Shown piece by piece: positions 17,771-28,110 of a DNA stretch of 38,767 bases. Under the pieces are notes generated by a model. The model did not search any database. It saw nothing but the letters and a program-made list of their open reading frames with translations, and was not told the origin of the DNA. The stretch is from Trichomonas tenax. Lineage: Eukaryota; Parabasalia; Trichomonadida; Trichomonadidae. Position 1 is the stretch's first letter, and each line of letters opens with the position of its first letter. The position numbers were made by a program, and so were the translations under genes. The DNA is taken from NCBI GenBank assembly GCA_023091735.1, contig JALKBU010000458.1, forward strand, positions 1 through 38,767, read 5' to 3'.

Positions 17771-20272
17771 ATGAGTTTTCAAGTTGGTGGGATTAACGTT
17801 AAATTCAACGATTTCTCACCAACTGTTGTTCAAAGAAACGTCATGTTCAATACAATTCATGCACTTTTGTCGCAGAAAAACGCATTAATCGAATCACCTG
17901 AAGGAATTGAACGCGCATTTTTGGTTCTTTCTGCAGCAATTTCATTCCAACAGGCTAATAGAACGATGGCATCAGAACCACCAATGAGAATTGATCCTAC
18001 AGCCGAAAATATTAATGAAATTTCGAAAGATAATACAAATAAGTCATTTCAGATCGTTGTTGTATGTAAATCAGAAAGTACTATATCTCAGCTCATCCAT
18101 CTTATTAAAAGAATGAATGATGTACCTTCAACAATAATTTTGCAAAATATTCACCAATCTTGTTTAAATTCAGATATCAAGGTTAAAGATAATCCATTAT
18201 TTTGGTGTTCGTCAGTTCGATCAGTAAATGAATGCAATTTTTGCAATAATTCAATTAAGATTAATGATATTGCAGGATTTGATATAGAAGAGATAAAAAG
18301 CTCTTGCATAGATAATATGCAGTGCTCGTACTTACTGACAAAAGATAATATTAAAGAAGCAGATGTCGTTTTTTGCACTGCTGAAACATTCTTTTTCACA
18401 GAAAGAATGGAAAAATTAGGACTGGAGAATGAACAGAAGATAATAATATTTGAAGACATGCCTCATATAGAGAATGTTCTTTTAGAAATGGCCTCATTTT
18501 CCTTGTTTTCTGTAGATTCATTGCTGCCACAGTCTGAAACAGCAAACAATTTAAGGACATTACTCCAAAAATTAAAATCATTGATCATTGATCACTCTGC
18601 CGAGATTATTGCTTCTGATTTAGCATCAGATGCTTACTCTGTTCCACAAGTATTTGATGAGATTGGATTCGGTGATTCAGAATGGATTGCAATTAAAGAA
18701 GAACTGGAACAACTTTATTCCCAAAATTTAACAGACGAATTCATTCCTTATAATTCATATTCCAAGCTATACTGCATTATTTATTTGATTGGATTAGCAC
18801 GGGAATACCCAGATGCATTTGTATTCGATATTTTTGCTAATGACGAACAATTAGTTTTCAGAAGCCTTTCGATTGCTCCAGTATTTAGAGATTTTACAAA
18901 ATCAGCACATTCAGTAATTTTTACAGCAGATGTTTTGACACCATTTGATTCCATTGCAACAGCTACTGGAACTAACTTCGAAATAATTTATTCTGGTATT
19001 CATCCTTTCGCCGCCGACAATTTTGCTGCATATACATTAAGTTATTCTTCCGATGAAGTTGTTTTAACATCTACTGCGGAAAACAGAGAACCAATATATA
19101 GTTCGCTAGGAAAACTAATTGAATCTCAATGCCAAAATATTCCTGATGGTGTTGTTTTATATATTGATAATCCTTTTGAAATGATTTTATCATGGAGGAA
19201 GAATAATTTCACAAAACGTATCAAGAAGCACAAACCATTATTTTATCAACAGCAAAGTGAAAAATACATCGATGAGTATAATGCATCAATTGCACTGGGT
19301 TATGGTGGCATTCTAATAACAAATGACATTGATGCAATTATAGAATTAACAGGACGTCAACTCCGATGTTTGTTTTTCTTTGGAATTCCAAAAAGACTTG
19401 ACAGATTATCTGATTTGAAGCGCAATTATGATTCTCTAAATCATGGAGAGCAAAGTAAACTTCCAGACACATCTCAGAAGATCATTGAATCACAGATCAA
19501 GGTCGAACTAGACTTCAGTGAACAAAATGGTCTTAGGTGTGCATACCAATGTGCTGAAGCCGTCATTTCGCAACTTGGAGACTTTGGAATCACTGTTTTC
19601 ATTGATAGCAGATTCCAGAATTATATTGATGCAGCGCCGCGATGGATTAAACAAGCAACGAACAAAGTTTCGACTCAGAGCGTTCTAACAAGGAACATCA
19701 AACAATTTTTTTCATCGCATATTGCCCCTGAAGAAGAATTTACTCTTTCTATTGATAGGCGCGCTATGTTTGTTTGCGCTGCTTGCGAAAGTCCTATCCT
19801 TACATCGTCAAGAATTACTACAATCCAAACTTTTGATCCAATGAAACAAGGATTTTTCGAGGTATTAGGAAGCTTCGAAAGAACACAAGTTTTACCAATA
19901 ACTAATAAATATAATAGAACAATCCACTGCAACCAAGAAGGAATACAATGGAAGGTTGACGACGGTATTGGATATAGTCCATTAATTTGCGAATGTGGAA
20001 GAATTATCGGTGCAGAGATCTCAGTTGCAACCGTTGAAAACGAAGATAGTTTAGAAGATATATGGCTTGCTGTAGATAGTATTGTTGCACGAGAACCAAA
20101 TAAAAGATCACAGCAGTTTTCACAGTCACAAACAAAGAAATCACAAAGCAGCCAAATGCCACAGAGTCCAGTAAGATCACAAAAAACAAAAGCAAGTCCT
20201 AAAGACAAAAAGAAGCAACCATTACCAAAGGGCCAAACTGTTATTGATTTTACCAATGTTGTTATTGAATAA
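17771..20272 (+). CDS. FANCJ/RTEL1-clade helicase-fold protein with lost ATPase motifs and C-terminal Cys module
   Basis: 833 residues from the ATG at 17771. Collinear with XPD-family DNA helicases, best with FANCJ. An N-terminal VGGINVKF...Q21 start is followed by a P-loop position reading ESPEGIERAF (41-50; the family has ESPTGTGKT). An Fe-S-type segment follows with Cys at about 146, 155, 158, 179 and 185 and FDIEEIKSSC...CSYLLT...KEADVVF. Motif II reads FEDMPHIENV (227-236; family FDEAHNIEDV). The second half has FFFGIPKR...LKRNYDSL, and motif VI reads QCAEAVISQLGDFG (family Q-x-x-GR-x-x-R-x-x-x-D-x-G). The P-loop Lys, the DEAH box and the arginine fingers are all changed, so ATP-driven unwinding is not expected. 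C-terminal to the helicase fold is a CxxC (669/672)-x67-CxC (740/742) module, then a Lys/Gln/Ser-rich tail ending VIDFTNVVIE. The open frame is intact, suggesting a selected non-catalytic role. Confidence 0.75.
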   Translation: MSFQVGGINVKFNDFSPTVVQRNVMFNTIHALLSQKNALIESPEGIERAFLVLSAAISFQQANRTMASEPPMRIDPTAENINEISKDNTNKSFQIVVVCKSESTISQLIHLIKRMNDVPSTIILQNIHQSCLNSDIKVKDNPLFWCSSVRSVNECNFCNNSIKINDIAGFDIEEIKSSCIDNMQCSYLLTKDNIKEADVVFCTAETFFFTERMEKLGLENEQKIIIFEDMPHIENVLLEMASFSLFSVDSLLPQSETANNLRTLLQKLKSLIIDHSAEIIASDLASDAYSVPQVFDEIGFGDSEWIAIKEELEQLYSQNLTDEFIPYNSYSKLYCIIYLIGLAREYPDAFVFDIFANDEQLVFRSLSIAPVFRDFTKSAHSVIFTADVLTPFDSIATATGTNFEIIYSGIHPFAADNFAAYTLSYSSDEVVLTSTAENREPIYSSLGKLIESQCQNIPDGVVLYIDNPFEMILSWRKNNFTKRIKKHKPLFYQQQSEKYIDEYNASIALGYGGILITNDIDAIIELTGRQLRCLFFFGIPKRLDRLSDLKRNYDSLNHGEQSKLPDTSQKIIESQIKVELDFSEQNGLRCAYQCAEAVISQLGDFGITVFIDSRFQNYIDAAPRWIKQATNKVSTQSVLTRNIKQFFSSHIAPEEEFTLSIDRRAMFVCAACESPILTSSRITTIQTFDPMKQGFFEVLGSFERTQVLPITNKYNRTIHCNQEGIQWKVDDGIGYSPLICECGRIIGAEISVATVENEDSLEDIWLAVDSIVAREPNKRSQQFSQSQTKKSQSSQMPQSPVRSQKTKASPKDKKKQPLPKGQTVIDFTNVVIE

Positions 20273-20502
20273 ATATTTACAATATTATTTTGGCATCACC
20301 CATTTCAAGCCAAAACAAATTCACACTCTACACAAATTTAAAGAAGCCATGATGAAAGCAAATGTTGCAAGCGACAAATCCTTTAAAACTATAAACAAAT
20401 ATGAATATCAAATAAATTGTCATATTCAAGAGTTTGCTTATATTCGTTTAAATATCAAATCACGTAAGTGAAAATGTTTAAATGTTGTGGAAATAATAGT
20501 TC

Positions 20503-22636
20503 TCAAGCGTGAGCCCCCTTTGACTTCAAATACTTTTGAATTTCAATTGTTGATCTCTCGCGAGCAATTTCTAAAGGAAATTTAAGCTGAGTATAAATCA
20601 GATCAAATAATTCCATGTCATAATGATAATAGAATGAGATTGATTGATTCTATGACAGAATGATAATTAAACGAGATTGATTGATTCTATATCAAAGTGA
20701 GGATAAAATGTGAATGATTGATATCATATCAAAATGATATCCAATTGTGTATAATTGATTCCATATCAAAATGATGTTCAAATGAGATTGGTTGATTACT
20801 TTCAAGTTAACATTAGCTCCATGCTCAACGAGGTACTGAACAATTTCAAAAGAATCATATTAATTGCAGTTGATAAGAGTGATTCAAACAATAATGATGA
20901 TAAAATAAGTTTGATTGGTTCCAGATAAGATTGATATATAAATAAGATTGGCTGATATAATATCATAATGTTGTTCAAAAGAGAATAATTGATTAATATC
21001 TCGTTAACATTGGCTCCATGATCTATTAGACATCAAACAGATTCTAAGCAGTTTCGCTTAACAGCATAATGAAGAAGAGATAAATATAGCAATAATGACC
21101 AAATATGATTGAATGAAGTAATAACATAATGAGGCACAAATAAGATTGATTGATTCTATATCATAATGAGGTACAAATAAGATTGATTGATGTCAAATCA
21201 TAATGAAGTCCAAATGTGAGTGATATATTAAATATCACAATGTTGCTCAAATTAGATTGATTGATTTGAAATCATAATGTTGTTCAAATGTGATTTATTG
21301 ATTATTTTATTGTTTACATCAAATCTATTTGCAACCAGGCAACGAACTAATTCATAGATATTGAGTTTAATAGCATTAAGTAAAGGTGTTGTATATCTTA
21401 ATGATGATCAAATGAAATCGATTCATGCAATAAACTATTGATGATATAAATAATATGATTGATTGCATCCAAATTAAAATGATTAAATGAATGATGTAAA
21501 AAGTAGTTGATTAAATTTCGCGTGGAGCTCAAATGAGATCTATCGAATAATATCACGTTAACTTTAGCTCTATGTTTGACGAGATATTGAACAATTTTGA
21601 CATACTTATTGTCAACAGCAATTGACAGCGCAGTATATTACAAAAATGACCATCACATTAGATTGATGTATATCAAAATGCAATGATGCTCAGATTAGAT
21701 TGATTAATCATATATCATGACGATGAGCAAAAGTGATTAATAAACAGGGTATCATAATGGTGAAGATCAAATGAGTTAAATTAATTTCATATTTCAAAGT
21801 TGGTCAAATGGGATTAATAAATCATATATCATAATGATGGACAAATGGAATTGATTAATACTATACCAAAATGATGATCAAATGGGATTGATTGATCCCA
21901 CATTATAAAGATGATCAAGTGTGATTGATTAATATCATAGTAAAATGATGATCAAATGAGTATGGTTAATTAAACATCACAACGATGGTCAAATGAGATA
22001 ATTATGATTATTCATATCATAATGGTGATTAAATGACATTGGTTGAATGTATACCATTAGGATGCTCAAATGAAATTCATTGATTATTTTTCTATTAACA
22101 TTCACTCCATGCTCAACCATTTCTAAAGATTTCATTCGAACAGCAACCGTTAACCGAGATTGTTACAAAAATGATGATCAAATGTAATTGATTGATATCA
22201 TTTCATAACGATGATCAAATGTAATTGATTGATCCAATATCATAAAGGTGATCAAATGTAATTGATTGATAGTATTCCATGAAGATGATCAAATGTAATT
22301 GATTGGATTTCATAACGATGATCAAGTGTGATTGATATATTTCATATGGAAATAACATTCAAAAGCACTTCTGATATCTTTTTTGTTTTCAATAAGAGAA
22401 AAGAACACTTCGTAATTTTCAGAGGATATGCTTAGCTTGATCCTTTGGTTGTAAGGAGCCAATTGAAAACGTCGTTATGGTGAAAAATATTCTTTCCTTT
22501 CAGTTTATCACACAATTCTGAATATATATTGGATTTGTTCCATTTTCATATCATTTCGCATCAAACACTCCATAATATCAATGGGAAGCCTAAAGCATTC
22601 ATTAATTTCTAACTACTTGTTTTTCATGAAACTCAT
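20503..22636 (-). pseudogene. Ankyrin-repeat gene, broken up by minisatellite
   Basis: Read on the minus strand, an ATG at 22636 starts an N-terminal part with early stops (TAG at codon 8). A fragment NYEVFFSLIENKKDIRSAF near 22400, like the region before the repeats in trichomonad ankyrin proteins, comes next. At least five ankyrin half-modules follow, near 22095, 21560, 21320, 21010 and 20815, for example YDSFEIVQYLVEHGANVN and SIAVDNKYVKIVQYLVKHRAKVN. The last module ends PLEIARERSTIEIQKYLKSKGAHA and a true stop codon at 20503-20505. Between modules lie variable numbers of ~37-bp repeat units whose length is not a multiple of three, so the frame is lost repeatedly. Family ankyrin proteins bind other proteins. 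This copy cannot be translated as one chain. Confidence 0.7.
20590..22350. repeat. ~37-bp minisatellite, diverged, interspersed with ankyrin modules
   Basis: Units of the form ATATCAAAATGATGATCAAA followed by TG(G/T)GATTGATTGATCC recur across the region with much substitution. The same unit family forms the tighter array at 33386-34230. Confidence 0.75.
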
Positions 22637-23460
22637 TATACCTAATTTCTTTTAATATTCAAACACTCAATATCGAGAGAAAAATTTGAAAAAGTAACTG
22701 GCGTCTTTATTCGTTCCTTTGCTTATTATCACGATCCTTTTATATAATATTCTTAATATCTTTTGCCGAGAAAATGCTATAAGGGGCGACTAAAGTGAAA
22801 AGTGACAGCTATGGCTCATGACTTTTAAAAGTCATTATGAATGCAAGGCTTTTAAAAACCCTTAACGGTAATAGTATAGTAAAATGTTGTAATAACTATT
22901 TATTAGTATTATGACTTTTTCGAGTGAACATAATTGAAAATGTAATGATAGTTTTTTAATCCAATTTTGAATAGTTTACATCTTATGTTAGTCCACCCTT
23001 AAATAGATAATTCCGATTGATTTTTATAATACAATTTTGACAATCTGACATTGTAAGTTTTCACTATTTGACAAAAAATTAGTTTTCAATCTCTTAATTC
23101 AATGAAACCTAAAACATTCTTGATTGCAATTCATTAAAAAAAAAAATTAAATGTAAATATGTAACTGGGAAATCTCAGACAAGAAAGAAAAAACAATCGC
23201 CTAATTCAAAAAGTACAATAAGAGACAATTGAAATTTGCAAATTCCAATTTTTATCAGAAAGTAAAATTATGAAATTACAACTTAACACATGAGAGGAAA
23301 AGCAGACCTGAAGGTAAAAAGAAGAAAAAAAGAGAATTATAAAATTGCAAGTTTCAAATTCCTGTTTTCGTAAAAAGGCGCATGCATGCAGTTGGAAAAC
23401 ATAACACATGAAAGAAAAAGCAACCAAGAAATGTTTACAATTTCAATCGATATAAAAATA
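22637..23460. other. Gene-free region with an imperfect direct repeat
   Basis: No supported gene. Two related blocks at about 23224-23312 and 23341-23432 share CAAATTCC, AAAATTAT/AAAATTG and AACACATGAGAGGAAAAGCA-type sequence. A short minus-strand frame over them has no recognisable domain. Confidence 0.45.
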
Positions 23461-23660
23461 AACTCTAATATTTGAGTGATGTTCTGTGACCACTGTTACC
23501 TGGTACCATGGAGATATCAAGTATAAAAAGCCACAAGGTGTTGGGTCGTTGTAAAAGGTAGCGGCTAAGGAGCCGTAACACGGGAAACGCCCAATGGTCG
23601 TCAAAACGTGACACAACAAAGTCAAATTTAAGAAACGTGACATTATTTGACATACCTAAT
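23461..23660. other. GC-richer island, possible non-coding RNA
   Basis: About 150 bp is clearly richer in G and C than its surroundings. It has small hairpins such as CGGCTCCTTAGCCG on the minus strand (near 23571) and the segment ACACGGGAAACGCCC on the plus strand. Promoter motifs lie just to the right. I cannot match it to tRNA, snRNA, SRP or RNase P RNA by eye. A short minus-strand frame also crosses it. Confidence 0.25.
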
Positions 23661-23670
23661 TTAAATGTTT

Positions 23671-23730
23671 TGACACGTAAATAAACAACAGGCACTTTTA
23701 ATAAATTACATATTTTTTTTGACATGTAAA
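23671..23730. promoter_or_regulatory. Cluster of TGACAYGTAAA promoter motifs
   Basis: TGACACGTAAA at 23671-23681 and TGACATGTAAA at 23720-23730, with partial copies at 23648 and 23748. They could serve the membrane-protein pseudogene to the right, a transcript to the left, or both. Confidence 0.45.
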
Positions 23731-23934
23731 TAAACTATTCACACTTTTTTTGATGTAAATGACCTCAAATTTGAAATTATCAAATTATAATATATAGGTC
23801 ATAGGGGAGTTGATTTAAAACTTAAAACGTCACTTTTATTCGTCAGTTGAAAAATTTCGTAAAATTGATTCCCATAATGCATGCAATAAATAAATCTTCT
23901 GACAAAACCGACTCTTTATTTCAAATTTTAAAAA

Positions 23935-24825
23935 ATGAATTTTTTGTGCCTTGAAGGGACAAAAGACAGATGCAGTTATTACGTATTCTTCTGCCACGAC
24001 GGAATAATCGTGTTCACTGTTATTGGATGCTATTTTATCATTCTTCCGTTTGAATTTACGATTGTCAAAATATTAAGAAAGAATATTTTGGCCAAACACA
24101 GCTTTAGATCGCCAAGAATAGGCTTCTGTGGAGCCAAAATCATACAGTCTTTGTCTTTTATCTATTCAATGCTGATACTTAGAACAATTGTTCCTTTAGA
24201 GACGGGAATTACACCAGCAAAGCTACATTCAACATTTTTCATATTGAATGCATAAACTCTTTCAATATATTATTACCAAATCTCAAAAAATTTAATCGCA
24301 TTCAACTTCAGAATCGGAAAAATCTTATACTACATGACTCTTGTCATCAGATACTACTTCATGATTATGATATGCATTGGTTCAGTTATGGCATTCGTTG
24401 AATTAAAGCCAGGAAAAGGACAAACAACAGGAAAGTTGTACCAATTGATAGAAGCGAACTGGGTGATGCAAAATTCACTTTCTCTTATTTTGTTATCAGT
24501 TGTTTTCATTTTTTCTTCTGTGACAAGTTTCATTCCTGCATTCATTAGGAAAAGAATCGTTATTGTGTTGTTTTTGTTTTGTATTTTATACATAATTGGC
24601 TATTTTATTTTTGAAATTGCTGATTCTCTCGCTTTTGGTTTTTTGATGAAGAAAAAACCAAACATATATAAGTGAGTGTACGTTACGATTGGTTTTATTC
24701 GGTATTTCCTTCCAGATCTCAATATTTTGGCAATCATCAATCTTCTTGATCTAACAGATGAAAAAGTTGTCAAAAAAGACAAACCTATTGATGAAGAAGA
24801 GGTTTTTGCTGGCATTCAGGTTTAA
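23935..24825 (+). pseudogene. Multi-pass membrane protein with two in-frame stops
   Basis: One frame of 297 codons runs from ATG 23935 to TAA 24825, broken only by TAA (24253-24255) and TGA (24673-24675), with no frameshift. The conceptual chain has five or six hydrophobic segments: around GIIVFTVIGCYFIILPF, IIQSLSFIYSMLILRTIV, IRYYFMIMICIGSVMAF, SLSLILLSVVFIFSSVTSF, VIVLFLFCILYIIGYFIF and a last one near FIRYFLPDLNILAIINLL. It ends in a charged tail (DEKVVKKDKPIDEEEVF). Family not recognised. Retention of frame through both stops suggests a recent pseudogene, a sequencing or strain allele, or stop readthrough. A GTGAGT...CCAG pair at 24672-24715 looks intron-like, but its 44-nt length would break the downstream frame. 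Confidence 0.65.
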
Positions 24826-25228
24826 TTTTTAATTTTTTGTTTGTTTTTATTATCTTTGTTTTTAAATTATATTTATCTGCAATAAACTCACATATATTAT
24901 TTCCTTTCACTAAGCTTATTAAATTATTCTAATACAAGCTCGAAAATGAGAGAAACAAACATGATCAAATAAAATTCATGAATTATATTGACAATAGAGG
25001 GGATTAATACACTTAAGATAGTTAAAATGAAATGGCATAGTTTTATATTGTCACAGAAGAGTTAGAAATCAAATATTCACGCACATCATATCAATATTAG
25101 GTCAAACTTATCTATATCAATTGCAACCCGTGGGCATCCTAATATAGCAAAAATTATTCATGAATATTCATCAAAGCAATAAATCAATATTTAAAAATTG
25201 ATTTTCTTTCTTGAAATTGAAAATATGA
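24826..25228. other. Convergent intergenic region between two pseudogenes
   Basis: About 400 nt, AT-rich, with no gene, motif or repeat recognised. Confidence 0.6.
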
Positions 25229-26930
25229 TTAAGGCTCTGGTTTTTCGGCATCATCTCCGCCTTTATTGCCTTTCTTTTTCATCACGCAAACAACAACAAT
25301 GATAATGATGACAATAACAACAATTGCAGCAACGACACAACCGACAATTATTCATGTTTTTTTGCTTTTAGCTGCCTCTAAATCTGCAAAAGGATCTTCT
25401 GTAATGTATGATTCATATAAATTAACAGTTCGGCAGAATCTTTCTGGTGGCGGGCACCTAAACTTTCTTGTTCCATTCTGCGTATCCAAGTTAAACCAAG
25501 TGTTTGCGTTCTCGTTTGTGCAACTAACTTGTTTGACTTCTTTCTTATCGTTAATGATAATATCGATAGTGAAATCACTGTATCCATTTGTATTTGTAGC
25601 ATTGAGTTGATTGCCATGGCATGATAGCTTCACCACCTCCGCAACTTCCTACATCTAATTTGAATGGCTGATATTCCATGGGAGAAGTTAATGACAGAAT
25701 GCTCCAGTTCAATGGATTGATGAACGATTCATAATATTTACAATATGATTGAGGATCCTCAGCTTCACATGATGATTTTATTGTACTTAATGAAGTATAC
25801 AGTCCTATTATTTCCCCTGATGAATGGTAGGCCAGATGCTTGTAATCATAATCTGCTAAATCATTTAAATCCTCTAAATTTTGTACTAAGTATCCAACAG
25901 GGAAAGTTTTCTCCGGAGGGCCGACAATAAAATCTTTGATATAATTCCCATCGATTGTATCTTTATCTCCAAAAATATAGGGATGCAACATTGAGTAATT
26001 GACTTTATAGTTTCCTGAATCTAACAAGACAGCTGCAGTTAAATCTGTAAATCTGACATCATTAATAAACTGGTTACATAAGGGTTCATTACGATAAAAC
26101 AATGGATGGAGGCTATTTCCTGCAGCTTGATAATCAACAGCGTATTCAATACCCGATGGACATTCCTTTCCATCATCTCCAACAATTTTCTCGATACTGT
26201 AATGATTGACTATAAATTTATGGGCATGTGGTGTGACAATGTAATAAGCGGTTCTATTGAACTTGGTCAACGAACATATGACTTGATTATATGGCTTATT
26301 GATGTCCAATGGGTGATAGTAGTTCACAAGATCTGAATTAGTTACCATTGTATGGAATATTGGATTCGGCATTTCATCCGATTGATAACCTTTAGTTATA
26401 TTTGTGGAAATCACAATAAAGGCCTCGATTGGTCTATGCGTTTCAGCATTGAATTTGATAAAATTTGATCCAACTGTTTGACCAGGGTAAGCCATAGCAC
26501 CAACCCAAAGGTATAAATCTGTGTCTACAGCTTCAATTTTATTAATGACATTTAATTTATATGGAGATTCAATTGGTTGCACATAAACAATTTTTTGAAT
26601 TTTTTCTACAGCATCTGTTATTATTTTCTCAAACATTGAACGCTTTTCGACTGTGAGAATATCAGATTCTGTACATGTTAATTTTTCACTCCAATTTAAG
26701 ATAAATGGGACCTCTTGACCAACCTCGAGACATGGAGGTGGGATGCAACTTGATGTGAAATTATGCAAATGCGAAAAAATGAGGTGAATTATGATGTTTT
26801 TCCAATCTGAAGATAAAGATCTACATTTTTTGCTGGTTTTGACTGTCTCTGATGGTACCTTATTGGAGAACGCCAAATTTAGCTGTGCATTCGGATACAT
26901 CGTTGCAATAGAGAACAAAGTTGAAAACAT
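25229..26930 (-). pseudogene. GP63/leishmanolysin-like (M8) surface protein, inactive and broken
   Basis: The start is at ATG 26930, with a short hydrophobic N-terminus (MFSTLFSIATM) that could be a signal peptide. The middle and C-terminal thirds follow trichomonad GP63-like proteins: YIVTPHAHKFIVNHYS, then a PSGIEY segment, SLHPLFYRNE (third-ligand region) and FTDLTAAVLLDSGNYKVNY. The metalloprotease site HEXXH is gone; the matching place reads FHTMVTNSDL. The gene is also broken. A 1-nt shift near 25625 separates the body from the Cys-rich part, and a TGA at 25352-25354 precedes a membrane anchor (IIVGCVVAAIVVIVIIIIVV) and a short tail ending KPEP at 25229. Family members are zinc proteases anchored on the cell surface. 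This copy would lack proteolysis even if read through. Confidence 0.75.
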
Positions 26931-27594
26931 TTTATCAAAAATAAAAAATTGACGTTTTTTACTCGGCACAGTGCTTTTTCATAATAAAATTAGTTACTGA
27001 ATCACCAATATATCCTAACTTTAATGAAAAATGTAAATATTCTTAAGTTTTAAAAAATGTCAGATGATAATATTTTTTTTAAATATGACAACAACACTCC
27101 ATATTATAACAATAAACATTACATCAATGGAAAAGTAGTTCAATAAATTACAGGATCCGAAAATATATATTTTTTATGTGAAATGATTAACATTAAAATT
27201 ATTTTACCAAAGATATTTTTTAAAAAGTTAAATCACATACATGCACTTATGTTATTTTGAATACCACCTTTAAAAGATTTCAAAATTGGTGCTCATGATT
27301 GAAAACGTTTGAAATGAATCATCAGGAATGAAAAATAAGCTCGAAATTTTACTTTTGGCATTGAAGATACCAATGATTGTATTCACTTTTTATGATATTT
27401 TTGAAAATGAATTTCATCAATTTTTTTTTGATGATTATTAAGGATATACTTCATAAAATGAAAGTGCAGTTGTATGTTAATAGTTGGAACAAAAAATTCT
27501 TAAATTTGCAAAAATAATGAAAAATATAAAATTATGAAACAAATAATTTAACTTTGATTTTATCATAATTTGCGTCTATTACAAGTGTGCTCTA
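26931..27594. other. Intergenic region upstream of the GP63-like pseudogene
   Basis: AT-rich. Contains AAAAAATGTCAGATG near 27053, a loose relative of the promoter motif. No gene found. Confidence 0.5.
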
Positions 27595-28110
27595 TTAAAC
27601 CAGCTTAAGATCACCGCTGACTTGTGTGATTGGTCCGACTGGTCCTGGACCGATTCCAATGATAACAGGAGTTCCATTTTCTTCGATAACTGCGAAAGGA
27701 ATTTTCGCGTCTGTGCATTTCTGCTTAAGTTCGTTCATTTTATTCAAATCAGGAACCTTTGTTGTAATTTTTGCCTGTCCATAGTGTAACCACTGCAAAA
27801 CATCATCTGGAGCAACCTGGTAAGCGTTGACGACGGCTTTGATTGCCATATCACCAACGAGACTTGCGAGATGTGGAACATCGTGCTCTATATCCATCCT
27901 TATTCCGAGGATAAGCTTAAATTCAGCTCTGTAGTTGTATGTTGGCCTTGGAAAATCGAACCTTGGGTCAACACCGATTTTATCTTCTTTCTTTTCTTGA
28001 ATTTCCTCCATTTGCTTCGGTTTTCCCATACGCGAGAGTGTGCCGAAGAAATATGGAATCGAAAACCCAATGACTGCTCCAGTTACAAACAAACCTATAG
28101 CTTTCTTCAT
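27595..28110 (-). CDS. Peptidyl-tRNA hydrolase 2, membrane-anchored
   Basis: 171 residues, the usual PTH2/PTRH2 length with an anchor. Residues 4-23 form a hydrophobic helix as in human PTRH2, a mitochondrial outer-membrane protein; here the target membrane is unknown and could be the hydrogenosome. The PTH2 core follows: KLILGIRMDI (strand 1), VLQWLHYGQAKI (104-115), LKQKCTDAKIPFAVIEENGT, IGIGPGPVGPI (151-161) and the final SGDLKLV. PTH2 frees tRNA from stalled peptidyl-tRNA. Two conserved parts are altered. The GK-x-AAQ-x-x-HA helix reads VPHLASLVGDMAI, and the D-A-G-x-T-Q-I-A-P-G loop is shortened to EENGTPV. Catalysis is therefore doubtful. A promoter motif lies 18 nt upstream of the ATG. 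Confidence 0.85.
   Translation of the reverse strand: MKKAIGLFVTGAVIGFSIPYFFGTLSRMGKPKQMEEIQEKKEDKIGVDPRFDFPRPTYNYRAEFKLILGIRMDIEHDVPHLASLVGDMAIKAVVNAYQVAPDDVLQWLHYGQAKITTKVPDLNKMNELKQKCTDAKIPFAVIEENGTPVIIGIGPGPVGPITQVSGDLKLV

Noticed and set aside
19675..20256. 193-codon minus-strand frame
   Set aside because: Antisense shadow of the FANCJ-like C-terminal part; no domain and no promoter motif.
24672..24715. 44-nt GTGAGT...CCAG intron
   Set aside because: Splicing would shift the frame and lose the last membrane segment and charged tail, which continue in frame if the segment is kept.
24253..25354. Reassigned stop codons (TGA or TAA read as sense)
   Set aside because: Intact genes here end in normal stops and show no internal TGA or TAA. 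The affected genes are adjacent and one also carries a frameshift, so decay is simpler.
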